Assembly (NCBI RefSeq): GCF_032085515.1
Contig: NZ_JASXSX010000001.1
Location: 186,001-250,000 of the forward strand
Reading direction: 5' to 3'
DNA length: 64,000 nt
Origin: Gleimia hominis
Lineage (GTDB): Bacteria; Actinomycetota; Actinomycetes; Actinomycetales; Actinomycetaceae
In this document: positions 44,457 to 52,809 of the stretch, one piece after another
Layout: each line of letters starts with the position of its first letter
Position numbering within the stretch: position 1 is the first letter of the stretch
Notes under the pieces: generated by a model
Told to the model about the DNA's origin: nothing
Seen by the model: only the letters and a program-made list of their open reading frames with translations
The model's database searches: none
Made by a program: the position numbers and the translations under genes

Positions 44457-45208
44457 GCCACTCCCCCCGACTCACTTTCGCCTTCAGAGTCACAAGAGCC
44501 TTCAGAGTTACGCGGGCGGCCAGAACGTCCAGTGTCGCCAGATTCACCAGCTTGTTTTTGCGATCTGCCCGGCTTTTTGCAGCCACCAGGTCCCCCAGCC
44601 TGTTTTTGTGGCCGTGCGGTTCCTTGCCCGAGTTGGCCAATGAACATACCTGAAAACACCGCCACGTAGCCGAGCAGCAGCACCAAGCCGCCTTGGATGA
44701 CCGCGGAGAAAGCCGCGCCCTGTGACACCTCACGCGCTAATGCCAGCGCGAACGACGAATATGTGGTAAACGCCCCTAAGAAACCCGTGCCGGCAAGTAG
44801 TTTAATCCGATCCCAACTGGGGTTATTGCCGCGTTTACGCGCCCACAAGCCAGTAAGTACCCCCATTAGGAACGCACCCACCACGTTCACCAGTACCGTC
44901 GAAGTTGCAAGTGGGGTTTCCACTTGCATGAGGGTAATTGCAGGCCCGGTGAATAAACGGAACCCACCGCTGACAAGCGCATCCATGACCGCGCGGGTGG
45001 TGGCACCAAGTGCTCCGCCAATAAATACCAATGCGTAGGGGTTGAGGTGGTAGGTGCGGGCATTTACAACATTTGGCCCGTGGTTCTCACGGGCATTCGC
45101 TTCGGGTTTCGCGCGGTTTCCGCCGGCAAATGCGTCGCGTTGCCCACCGTTTTTACCGGCACCAGAATCGCCTCTGAACCACGTGCGCCGGCCGTTGGAA
45201 AACCTCAT
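44453..45208 (-). CDS. crcB: CrcB/FEX family fluoride channel with long N- and C-terminal extensions
   Basis: A 251-residue protein. The CrcB core (about 60-190) has GGALGATTRAVMDAL, VNVVGAFLMGVLTGL and GTGFLGAFTTYSSFALAL. The ~55 residues before it and the ~55 after it (Gly/Lys/Arg/Ser/Glu-rich, with QKQAGxxG repeats) are hydrophilic and unusual for the family. The ATG at 45208 is chosen because GGGAGGGG lies four bases upstream; the longer frame has no such site. No fluoride riboswitch was recognised upstream, but a 41-bp repeat array is present. Confidence 0.88.
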   Translation of the reverse strand: MRFSNGRRTWFRGDSGAGKNGGQRDAFAGGNRAKPEANARENHGPNVVNARTYHLNPYALVFIGGALGATTRAVMDALVSGGFRLFTGPAITLMQVETPLATSTVLVNVVGAFLMGVLTGLWARKRGNNPSWDRIKLLAGTGFLGAFTTYSSFALALAREVSQGAAFSAVIQGGLVLLLGYVAVFSGMFIGQLGQGTARPQKQAGGPGGCKKPGRSQKQAGESGDTGRSGRPRNSEGSCDSEGESESGGVA

Positions 45209-45247
45209 GAAACCCCTCCCAGCGGCCAGTTTATACGCCATTCCCAT

Positions 45248-45411
45248 CGGCCCGTAAACCACGTGGCTGCTCGTGCGAGGAGGATCACCGGCCCGTAAAC
45301 CACGTGGCTACTCGTGCGAGGAGGATCACCGGCCCGTAACCCGCGCGGCCGCTGACGCGCATAGAGTCACCGTCCATCAACCACGTGGCTGCTTGCGCAC
45401 ATAAAATAAGG
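45248..45411. repeat. 41-bp tandem repeat, four copies, between crcB and gluQRS
   Basis: Copies start at 45248, 45289, 45330 and 45371, exactly 41 bp apart. The first two differ by one base; the third and fourth have decayed. Copies 1, 2 and 4 contain the palindrome CCACGTGG, and copies 1 and 2 also carry gaggagg. The array fills the gap between two divergent genes, so it occupies both promoters. Confidence 0.92.
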
Positions 45412-45413
45412 GG

Positions 45414-46340
45414 GTGAGTAATACTGGTCGTTTCGCTCCCAGCCCGTCTGGGGACCTGCACGTAGGGAACCTGCGGACCGCGTTGCTGGCGTGGACGCTG
45501 GCTAGGCAAACTGGTCGCCGTTTCGTTCTGCGGGTAGAAGATATAGATAGGGTGCGTGAGGGGGCAGCGGCCCGGCAGGTGCAGGACCTGCGGATGCTGG
45601 GGTTGGACTGGGATGGGCCGGTGCAGTATCAATCTAAGCGCCGCAGTGAACACCTGCAGGCATTGGAAACACTGCGGTCTAAGGGGTTGCTGTTTGAGTG
45701 TTTTTGCTCGCGCAAACAAATCCGAGAGGCCGCGGTCGCACCAAATGGTCAAGTGGGCCACTACCCGGGGACGTGTCGGAATCTGGATGCACACCAGCGC
45801 GATCGCAAACGCGCCGAGTTGCTGCAGCAGGGGCGTCGCCCGGCGTGGCGTTTGAGCCCTCAAGTGGAAAAATGGCCGATTGAAGACGCGGTTTGGGGGA
45901 AGCGGGCGGACCCGATTGACTGCGTGGTTCTACAACGGGGGGACGGCGCGGTGGCGTATAATCTGGCGGCGGTGGTTGACGATGCGCACGCGGGGGTGGA
46001 TCAGGTGGTGCGGGCGGACGACTTGCTGCAGACCTCTTCAACGCAAGCGTATTTAGCCCACGAGTTAGGGTTCGCCCAGCCCACATACGTGCACGTACCC
46101 CTGGTTGTGAATGCGCGTGGGGACCGGTTAGCTAAACGCGATGGGGCGGTGACTTTGCGTGACCTCTTGGCCCTGGGGTACTCGGTGAGTGACGTTATCG
46201 AGACAATTGCCAGGTCGGTCGGGGTTCAAGCCACTACTGCCAAGCAGTTTTTGCACCGCTTCGAGTTAGCACGCATGCCCCACTCCCCCTGGGTGTTTAC
46301 CCCACCCCAGGCACTTACCCCTCCCGCGTCACAACGCTGA
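45414..46340 (+). CDS. gluQ: Glutamyl-Q tRNA(Asp) synthetase
   Basis: A 308-residue paralogue of the GluRS catalytic domain that attaches Glu to queuosine in tRNA(Asp). RFAPSPSGDLHVGNLRTAL contains the HIGH-like motif, RVEDIDR is typical of the group, and LAKRDGAVTLRDL is the KMSKS-like loop. A zinc-binding region is seen as FECFCSRKQ...HYPGTC. There is no anticodon-binding domain. Start GTG at 45414 with AAGGGGG just upstream, inside the end of the repeat array. Confidence 0.9.
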   Translation: MSNTGRFAPSPSGDLHVGNLRTALLAWTLARQTGRRFVLRVEDIDRVREGAAARQVQDLRMLGLDWDGPVQYQSKRRSEHLQALETLRSKGLLFECFCSRKQIREAAVAPNGQVGHYPGTCRNLDAHQRDRKRAELLQQGRRPAWRLSPQVEKWPIEDAVWGKRADPIDCVVLQRGDGAVAYNLAAVVDDAHAGVDQVVRADDLLQTSSTQAYLAHELGFAQPTYVHVPLVVNARGDRLAKRDGAVTLRDLLALGYSVSDVIETIARSVGVQATTAKQFLHRFELARMPHSPWVFTPPQALTPPASQR

Positions 46341-46395
46341 GGTACTTCGCACCTGATTGCGTGCGATTGCCTGCGATACAGACCAGTCTGCGGTC

Positions 46396-48012
46396 TTAGT
46401 TGCGGAGCCGGTCGGCGCGACGTTTGTCTACCCAGCCGATGCTTATCGCAATGGTTTGGATACCTAGCACAATGCACAGCGCGGTCACGGTTCCCCACGA
46501 GTATCCCACCGCGGGCACTGCTGCGAAGAACACTGCGGTGATGATCGCGTTACCGATTGCGGTGGCGAGGCGTTCCACAGTTTGTTTAACCCCACCGGCA
46601 GCACCACCGTGTTTGACGGGCACTTCATCGAGGGACAGGGTTTGGTTGGCAGACCCAACCGCGCCTTGTCCGAACCCAAGTATTGCCAGCGTTAAGATCA
46701 CCCAGTAGATAGATAGGCCAAACATTTCGTGACACGCCACCACGACGGCGGTCAGTGCGGTACCGACCATCATTGTGCCGAGCGCGATTTGGATTACTGA
46801 ACGCCCCCAGGTGAGTGCCCGTTCGGAAGACCAGCGGGCCGCAAACATAGAAACCAGTGCGTTCGGTACCGAGAAGCTCCCGGCCGCCAGGGCACTGAAC
46901 GCAAGACCGTTTTGTAAGAAAATAGCGGAGATGACGAATATGGACGTGGAGCCTAAGAAGTACGCGCCGGACACGGCTGTGCCGAAAGAGAATGAGGGGA
47001 TCCGCAGCAGATCTGGATCCACCATCGCGTAGTTACCGCGGTTCTTATACCAGTTCTCCCACGCGTACCAGGCGAACAGCAGCCCGATGCCCGCAGCGAA
47101 TACCAGTAGTAGCCACCACTTGAAAGTGTGGGAAGTGAACGGCAGCATAATTCCCAGCACAGCGGCGGTAACGAGTAGCGCACCAACGGGGTCAAGGTCG
47201 ATCTTCTGCTTGGGTCGCGGCTCGCCGCTGGTCGCGTCGGGCTGTGCTGCAGCGGGGCTTTGCCCACGGTTTTCGCGTTTATTCCGGCGGTTGTCGCGCC
47301 GCGCTTGCTTGCGAGCACGCCGCCGCCGAATCCACATTCGTTCGCGTTCAAACGGCAGCCAGATGAATGCGAGTGCGATACCAAGCAGGCCGAGGGGCAG
47401 GTACATCATGAATGTGTATCGCCACCCAACGGTTGGGCCGAACAGGTTAATGATCGCACCGGCAATCGGTGGCCCCACTGCGACCGCAACGGCCACTACC
47501 ATGCCGAACATGCCGAACGCTCGCGCCCGGGCTTGGCCCGAGAAGGTTTGTTGGATAATCCCCATAATTTGCGGAGAGTAGATACCCCCGCCGATGCCTT
47601 GGATGATGCGGAAAATGTTCAGGTGCGTCGGGTCGGAAGAGATTGCGCACAGGGCAGAGCCGATGGTGAATATCACCAGGCCGATTTGGAACAGTAGGCC
47701 CCGTCCGAACAGGTCCCCCAGCCTCCCCGCGGGGATTAGGGAAATACCGATCGCGAGGGCGTAGCCAGACAGTACCCACTGCAAGCTAGCGTCCGTGGCG
47801 TGTAGGGATTTACCGATTGTTGGTAGGGCAACATTCACGGACGACACGGCAACCAGGGACATCGCTAGGGGTACTAGTAGTACCACGAGGATCCTGCTGG
47901 GTGTGAATACGCGTTTTACGCCTGGGATGCGGATTTCCCCGCTGTTGTTTTCGCCTGGTTGTTTGAACCCTTCTTCTTTGCCAACTGACAAAGTCGAGCC
48001 TTCTTTCTGCAC
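46396..48012 (-). CDS. MFS transporter, EmrB/QacA (DHA2) type
   Basis: A 538-residue proton-driven exporter with 14 predicted helices. Motif A-like GRLGDLFGRGLLFQIG follows helix 2; the helix 1 region VSSVNVALPTIGKSLHATDASLQWVLSGYALA and the motif C-like GMVVAVAVAVGPPIAGAII are typical of DHA2 drug transporters. A long Arg/Asn-rich cytoplasmic loop lies mid-protein (about 230-275). The substrate is unknown. It starts well before the first helix, with a hydrophilic N-terminus of ~38 residues. Confidence 0.9.
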   Translation of the reverse strand: MQKEGSTLSVGKEEGFKQPGENNSGEIRIPGVKRVFTPSRILVVLLVPLAMSLVAVSSVNVALPTIGKSLHATDASLQWVLSGYALAIGISLIPAGRLGDLFGRGLLFQIGLVIFTIGSALCAISSDPTHLNIFRIIQGIGGGIYSPQIMGIIQQTFSGQARARAFGMFGMVVAVAVAVGPPIAGAIINLFGPTVGWRYTFMMYLPLGLLGIALAFIWLPFERERMWIRRRRARKQARRDNRRNKRENRGQSPAAAQPDATSGEPRPKQKIDLDPVGALLVTAAVLGIMLPFTSHTFKWWLLLVFAAGIGLLFAWYAWENWYKNRGNYAMVDPDLLRIPSFSFGTAVSGAYFLGSTSIFVISAIFLQNGLAFSALAAGSFSVPNALVSMFAARWSSERALTWGRSVIQIALGTMMVGTALTAVVVACHEMFGLSIYWVILTLAILGFGQGAVGSANQTLSLDEVPVKHGGAAGGVKQTVERLATAIGNAIITAVFFAAVPAVGYSWGTVTALCIVLGIQTIAISIGWVDKRRADRLRN

Positions 48013-48130
48013 GTTGTTCTTCAGTTTTCGATCTTCTCAGACTTCGCAGAAATGGAACAAGCGGAAATTCGTAAATCACATTTCTGCGTTTACGCCCGGC
48101 GCGTCGCCTAATGGTTGGCGTGCACACACC

Positions 48131-48179
48131 CCGCCCCCACAGTGTGTTCTACATGTAACCATGGGGGCGGTTTTATTTT
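48131..48179 (+). terminator. Terminator-like hairpin facing away from its neighbours
   Basis: CCGCCCCCA (48131-48139) pairs with TGGGGGCGG (48162-48170), followed on the + strand by TTTTATTTT. Both flanking genes, MFS upstream region and mgtE, are on the minus strand, so the T-tract is on the side where no gene ends. On the minus strand the same hairpin lacks a T-tract but lies just after mgtE. Confidence 0.7.
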
Positions 48180-48223
48180 CGTTTGAGGTACTTGCGTGGG
48201 CAGTGCAAGCACCTTCTGTTTGC

Positions 48224-49570
48224 TTATATTCCGAGTACGGTTTTGGCGATGAGGAAGTAAAGGATCAGGCCGGTGGCGTCACAGAACGTGGAGATGAAGG
48301 GGTTGGAGAACACTGCGGGGTCTGCACCCACTACCCGGGCGATGATCGGCATTACCCCACCGACGGAAGCAGCCATCGTGCAGATGGACAGCAGTGTCAG
48401 CCCGATCACCAGGCCGATCTGGTAGTTGAACACGAGGGAGGCGAGGATGAACCCGATTCCCCCAAGCACGGCACCGAGGGTGAAGCCAACGCGAACTTCC
48501 CGGCCTAGTACGCGCACAACGTCGCGTTTCTCCACGTCTCCGAGTGCGAGGGCACGGGTGACGGTGGTGGCTGCTTGGTTACCGGTGTTCCCACCCGTAC
48601 CGGTGAGTAGGGGGATGAACAGGGCTAAGGTTACGACTTTGTCGAGTGTGGATTCAAACGTGTCGAGCACGTGCACGGTGAGGATTGCGGATAGTGCCAG
48701 CACCAGTAGCCACACGATACGTGACCGCACGATCCGCAGCACTGGGGTCGCGAGGTAGGGTTGGCCCAATGGTTCGGACGCACCTGAACGCGCGGAGTCT
48801 TCGGTGTCCTCAACTTCAACAATATCTGCGGCGTCGTCCCACATTAGGAGGCCGACGTAGCGTTCCTGACTGTCCACTATCGGCATGGCTAGTAGGTCTA
48901 GGGGAAGGAACCAGCGGGCTGTAGTTTCGGCGTCGTCGTTAACGTGGGCGCGCACGGCTTCTGTCATGAGTTCCGAAATTATGGTTGATGATTCCGCCAT
49001 AAATAGTTCCCGCAGTGACGTGACGCCAACGAGTTTGCGTTGCCTATCGACTACCGGCAGGGTGTAGATGGTTTCCATGTCGTTTGCTACGTGCCGGACG
49101 ATTGCGAGCGCGTCGCCGACTGTCATGTCGTCGTGGATGTCCACGATTTCTGGAGACATGTGGCGGCCGATTACGTCTTTTGGGAACCCGAGTAGTTTGC
49201 TGGTGGATTCGCGTTCTTGTTTTGTGAGGTTGGAGAACAGTTTGCGCGCCACGGATTGTGGTAGTTCGTCCAGTAGGGAAACTCGGTCGTCTGGGTCTAG
49301 TTCGTCGAAGAACTCGAGTACTTCTTCGGTACGCAGCGCCGTGATGAGGTCCGCTTGGTGTGCGGGGTCGAGCGTTTCGAATAGGCGTGAGGCGCGGTCT
49401 AGGTCGAGCAGGCGCAGCACCACTGCCGCTTTGGCTTTCGGGATGCGTTCCACGAGTGCGGTGAGCTCTGGGATGCTCAGGGAGGTTATTAGGGCGGAAA
49501 CCTCTTTCGCGTTTTTCGCGGTGATACTTTGCGATAGCAAATCTTCTATTTGCTCTACGGTTTCTTCCAT
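48224..49570 (-). CDS. mgtE: Magnesium transporter MgtE
   Basis: A 448-residue Mg2+ channel. An N-terminal helical domain (about 1-125, with FDELDPDDRVSLLDELP) is followed by a CBS pair (about 130-255) including MSPEIVDIHDDMTVGDAL, which closes the pore at high internal Mg2+, and five membrane helices with the pore motif TGTGGNTGNQAATTVTRALALGD. Length and order are normal. Single gene; the start has GGAGG upstream. Confidence 0.95.
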   Translation of the reverse strand: MEETVEQIEDLLSQSITAKNAKEVSALITSLSIPELTALVERIPKAKAAVVLRLLDLDRASRLFETLDPAHQADLITALRTEEVLEFFDELDPDDRVSLLDELPQSVARKLFSNLTKQERESTSKLLGFPKDVIGRHMSPEIVDIHDDMTVGDALAIVRHVANDMETIYTLPVVDRQRKLVGVTSLRELFMAESSTIISELMTEAVRAHVNDDAETTARWFLPLDLLAMPIVDSQERYVGLLMWDDAADIVEVEDTEDSARSGASEPLGQPYLATPVLRIVRSRIVWLLVLALSAILTVHVLDTFESTLDKVVTLALFIPLLTGTGGNTGNQAATTVTRALALGDVEKRDVVRVLGREVRVGFTLGAVLGGIGFILASLVFNYQIGLVIGLTLLSICTMAASVGGVMPIIARVVGADPAVFSNPFISTFCDATGLILYFLIAKTVLGI

Positions 49571-49644
49571 GATGCCTCCTTCGCTCCCCCGTTACCCTAT
49601 CGCATGGACGCTCATTAGAGCATTATGCGTGAGAGGGTAGTTGC

Positions 49645-50520
49645 ATGGGTATTTCTAGAATCGATGATGTTTACATTAAAACGGACAGTATCAATCCTAC
49701 TAACACTGAGCTGGAAGCGTTTAGTTTAACCTGGCTGGCGGAAGGTGAGGAGTATGGTGGTGCACACGTTGTCCCGGTGGTGAGTGTGAAGCGCGGTGAG
49801 TTGCGTACGCGCGCGGTTGGGGCCGGTTCGGTTACGCGGGCGGCGGCACGCCAATTTGGGCGGGCGCTGGCGGTGACGCATGCGGTGGGCGCGGATTATT
49901 TTGGTCAGCCGCCAGCGGGGTGGAGTGGTAATGGGTGGATGGGCCGCAGTGAGCTGGCGTATCCGTCGGCGGAGCGGGCTTTGGATTCGTGGGGGGCGTT
50001 TTTGGCGCGCGATAGGATTTTGCCGAACCTCAAGCCGGCTGTGGATAATGGTTCGATCGATGGTCGGGGCGCGGCGGTGGTTGAACGCTTGTGTGAGCGT
50101 TTGCGCGACGGTGAGTTTGATAGTCCTCAACCTGGTTTGGTGCGCACTGCGGCGGCGCGGATTCATGGGGATTTGTGGACGGGGAATGTGATTTGGTCTG
50201 CGACTGCGGATTTGCCTGAGGGGCCGCGGCGCGCGGGTTTAGGTTCGCGTGAGGGCGCAGCGTTGGCGGATGTGACGGGGGTGCTGATTGACCCGGCTGC
50301 GCAGGGTGGGCATGCTGAGTCTGATTTGGCTGCTCTGGGTGTGTTTGGGCAACGTTATTTGGAGGATATTTACGCGGGTTACAACGAGGAGTCTGCGCTT
50401 GCGGATGGGTGGGAATCCCGGATTGGTTTACATCAGCTGCACATGTTGATTGTGCACGCTAATCTTTTTGGTGGCGGTTACGGAGCCGAAACCGTTTCGG
50501 TTGCGCGGCGTTATTTGTAA
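49645..50520 (+). CDS. Fructosamine kinase / APH-like kinase
   Basis: A 291-residue kinase of the fructosamine-3-kinase group. The catalytic loop is AARIHGDLWTGNVIWS (H-G-D-x-W-x-x-N) and the metal-binding region is GVLIDPAAQGGHAESDLAAL, both characteristic of FN3K-like proteins, which repair glycated amines. The N-terminal lobe is less conserved: the usual Lys is not obvious. Divergent from mgtE. The 3' end is followed by four tandem copies of itself. Confidence 0.88.
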   Translation: MGISRIDDVYIKTDSINPTNTELEAFSLTWLAEGEEYGGAHVVPVVSVKRGELRTRAVGAGSVTRAAARQFGRALAVTHAVGADYFGQPPAGWSGNGWMGRSELAYPSAERALDSWGAFLARDRILPNLKPAVDNGSIDGRGAAVVERLCERLRDGEFDSPQPGLVRTAAARIHGDLWTGNVIWSATADLPEGPRRAGLGSREGAALADVTGVLIDPAAQGGHAESDLAALGVFGQRYLEDIYAGYNEESALADGWESRIGLHQLHMLIVHANLFGGGYGAETVSVARRYL

Positions 50521-50594
50521 GTCGGTTGCTCGGCGTTACTTGTAGTTGGTTGCGCGGCGTTACTTGTAAGCCGGTTGCGCGGCGTTACTTGTAG
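50499..50594. repeat. Four copies of the fructosamine kinase gene end, each with a stop
   Basis: A 22-bp unit (core ttgcgcggcgtta, ending TTGTAA or TTGTAG) occurs at 50499 (the true gene end), 50524, 50548 and 50573; periods are 25, 24 and 25. Each copy could encode ARRYL followed by a stop, but the spacing shifts the frame each time. Confidence 0.93.
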
Positions 50595-50685
50595 GGTTTG
50601 TACGCGGACCGTGCGCAAGTTCTCAGCCACTGCTGTTCTTAGCCGCTGCCGCTGGTGAGGCTGTCCGGGTGTGGCGAAATTGGGA

Positions 50686-50733
50686 GGGAAATTAAAATAT
50701 CTCCTTCCCGGTGGGTCTCACCAAGAAGGAGAT
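50686..50733 (-). terminator. Terminator after tRNA-Arg
   Basis: Read on the minus strand: ATCTCCTTC, an inner GGTG/CACC pair, GAAGGAGAT, then ATTTTAATTT. It lies just downstream of the minus-strand tRNA-Arg. Confidence 0.9.
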
Positions 50734-50737
50734 GGGG

Positions 50738-50810
50738 CGCGCTCGAAGGGATTCGAACCCCCAACCTTCTGATCCGTAGTCAGATGCTCTATCCGTTGAG
50801 CTACGAGCGC
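50738..50810 (-). tRNA. tRNA-Arg (anticodon ACG)
   Basis: A 73-base cloverleaf. Acceptor GCGCTCG pairs with CGAGCGC; anticodon stem TCTGA/TCAGA around CTACGGA gives ACG, the substrate of the TadA deaminase; T-arm GGGGGTTCGAATCCC. CCA is not encoded. Confidence 0.96.
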
Positions 50811-50986
50811 TCAGTTTTGAGCGGCTGGAATTACCGTTGACCGCTTCAACCTGGGTTTAACTTTAGCTGCCTGCGATGGGTTTTTCCAAATCAACGGGCT
50901 GTAACACTAAGCACACTTAATGGCACGGCGTTTTGCGTGCGTTCAGTTTGGTAGAATCTTGTGTGGCCGTTAGGCTATTACCCATT

Positions 50987-51073
50987 GGAGATGTCGCATA
51001 GTGGCCTAGTGCGCCTCCCTGCTAAGGAGGTTGGGGCGTTCGCCCCTCGCGGGTTCAAATCCCGCCATCTCCG
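50987..51073 (+). tRNA. tRNA-Ser (anticodon GCT)
   Basis: An 87-base class II tRNA. Acceptor GGAGATG pairs with CATCTCC; anticodon stem CTCC/GGAG around CTGCTAA gives GCT; a long variable arm (GGGGCGTTCGCCCC) and T-arm GCGGGTTCAAATCCCGC follow. A TAGAAT -10 box lies at 50952. Confidence 0.96.
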
Positions 51074-51076
51074 CAA

Positions 51077-51109
51077 AAACCCCGTTGTTTCGTTGAAATA
51101 GCGGGGTTT
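51077..51109 (+). terminator. Terminator after tRNA-Ser(GCT)
   Basis: AAACCCCG (51077-51084) pairs with CGGGGTTT (51102-51109), ending in a short T run, four bases after the tRNA. Confidence 0.8.
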
Positions 51110-51127
51110 AGCTCGCCCTACATGCGG

Positions 51128-51349
51128 CTAGAAAAACCCGAAGAAGTCATCCTCTGGGAACATTAGGGAGTCTTCTTCATACTCGTAATACGTGGCCATC
51201 GTTTCATAGTCGTCTACGACATCGGATAATTCTACCCCGCGTTCATGAGCTTCCTCGGCGAAACGTTCCGGACGAACCCCAGTGCGGTCCGAAACCGTCT
51301 CCATAATTTTGCGTTCTACATCATTCAAGTTACCGAACTCTTCGTCCAC
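51128..51349 (-). CDS. Small acidic protein, unknown
   Basis: A 73-residue, strongly acidic protein: DERKIM-like helix (NDVERKIMETVSDRTG), then ERFAEEAHERGVELSDVVDD and an aromatic, acidic tail (YEYEEDSLMFPEDDFFGFF). No family recognised. The start is a GTG at 51349 with AAGGTGGGGGA upstream. It is alone between tRNA-Ser and the AGE gene. The amino acid pattern looks like a real coding frame, but evidence is limited. Confidence 0.6.
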   Translation of the reverse strand: MDEEFGNLNDVERKIMETVSDRTGVRPERFAEEAHERGVELSDVVDDYETMATYYEYEEDSLMFPEDDFFGFF

Positions 51350-51468
51350 TCCCCCACCTTCTTTGGCTCATACATGCTAATTCAGACCTACGTCACGGTA
51401 GTTATTATTCAATCCTCAGCATAACTAAAATGTCTGAGCGTATTTCAGACTAGGGGGTATAAGAAGCT

Positions 51469-52809
51469 TTAGGCGTGCGCTGCCTCGGCGAAGGAAACCG
51501 CGTAGTCCCCATCAGGCAGTACCAGGGCCTGGTAGGCGTGGTAGATCTCCGGCATACCTGTCCACGTTTTTTCTGACAGTTCGTTGTTCTGATCCAGTTC
51601 TTCGCGCCACTTACCCGGTGCAGTAATCAGGTACTTGTCCGCGTACTGCCACCACTGTGCTTCCCATTCCTCATACTTAGGATCCACTTCAAGCCCCCAC
51701 TCGGCCTGCGCGTGGCGTGCCACGTATGCTGCGTTCAACGCCTCGCACACCACCCAGTGCATCCGCTCATGCGTTACCGCACGTCCCTCAAAATCAGTGG
51801 TGTACACAAAACCAGGCGCACCATCTACTTCCCAACCATCCTGAACTCCCGCGTGAATTAAGTTGAACGCGTCCTGTGCCCAAGCCACGTCTTCCCCTAA
51901 ACGCGAATACACAACGGCAGCTTGCAGCGCTAACCGCGCCCACTCAAAAGCATGGCCCACGGTTGCACCAAACGGGCGGAACGGGTCCGCAGGCTTATCC
52001 CGGTTATACTCCGGTTGCGGCGTCCAATCCTGCGCATAATGCTCCACAATCCGCCAGTCGTTACCACGCGCGCCCTCAAGCACAAACCGGCAAATCGCAA
52101 CCGCACGATCCAAATAACGCCGCTGCCCCGTAGCATCGTAAACCGCTAAGAAAGACTCCACCGTATGCATATTCGCATTAATCCCCCGGTAAGAATCAAA
52201 CTCCGACCAGTCTTCGTTAGCGGCCTCCCGCACCCGCCCAAACTGCGGTTCCCACCAGTATTTCTCCGTCAACCCCAGTGCCGCGTCCAATAGTTCTTGT
52301 GCCTGAGGGTGCCCTGCTTGCAATGCCGAAGCGGCGGCGAGCACCACGAACGCATGCGAATAAGACTGCTTAACCCGATCCGCATCCGTAAACGGTTCCT
52401 GCCCGTTCGCTGTTACTGCCGCGAACCAACCGTCGTTAACTGGGTCCCGCAGCGAATGCAGCAGAGCGTGAATACCGTGGTCTAGCAGGTCGCGCGCCTG
52501 CTCGTTCCCACGCAGCACTTCGCACGCATACACGTGGGTGAACCGGCCATTAATCCACAGTTCTACACCGTGGTCAGCCTGATGCTTCCCGTTCGCGTCC
52601 AAATACCCAAAACCACCGGGCAACTGCGCATTCTTAGAAAACTCCACCAACGCATCCCGCTGCACATGCCGCCACTGCTGCGATGGAATCCCCTTTAGAG
52701 CACCTTTCCCCTCAACGCCTGTGGTAGAAAGCGAGTGTGCGTCAGCAGCGTCGTTCACATTTGAGGTGCCTGCATGGTCTGCGTGCATATGATTTTCTGG
52801 TTGTGTCAT
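51469..52809 (-). CDS. AGE-family sugar isomerase/epimerase (mannose isomerase-like)
   Basis: A 446-residue (alpha/alpha)6-barrel enzyme of the N-acylglucosamine 2-epimerase family. ANMHTVESFLAVYDATG, GHAFEWARLALQ, HERMHWVVCEALNAAY and the end pattern WREELDQNNE...KTWTGMPEIYHAYQALVLP match the YihS/mannose isomerase group rather than the renin-binding-protein type. The likely reaction is mannose to fructose, which fits the mannosidases in the same operon. The first ~40 residues are a low-complexity extension. Last gene of the operon; ATG overlaps the permease stop. Confidence 0.82.
   Translation of the reverse strand: MTQPENHMHADHAGTSNVNDAADAHSLSTTGVEGKGALKGIPSQQWRHVQRDALVEFSKNAQLPGGFGYLDANGKHQADHGVELWINGRFTHVYACEVLRGNEQARDLLDHGIHALLHSLRDPVNDGWFAAVTANGQEPFTDADRVKQSYSHAFVVLAAASALQAGHPQAQELLDAALGLTEKYWWEPQFGRVREAANEDWSEFDSYRGINANMHTVESFLAVYDATGQRRYLDRAVAICRFVLEGARGNDWRIVEHYAQDWTPQPEYNRDKPADPFRPFGATVGHAFEWARLALQAAVVYSRLGEDVAWAQDAFNLIHAGVQDGWEVDGAPGFVYTTDFEGRAVTHERMHWVVCEALNAAYVARHAQAEWGLEVDPKYEEWEAQWWQYADKYLITAPGKWREELDQNNELSEKTWTGMPEIYHAYQALVLPDGDYAVSFAEAAHA

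Noticed and set aside
45054..45257. Small + strand frame opposite the crcB N-terminus
   Set aside because: It mirrors the Arg/Gly-rich CrcB extension and lacks a start signal.
45209..45330. Fluoride riboswitch in front of crcB
   Set aside because: The consensus elements are not present; the space is filled by the 41-bp repeat array.
45248..45411. CRISPR array
   Set aside because: The 41-bp units are adjacent without spacers and decay in one direction; no cas genes are present.
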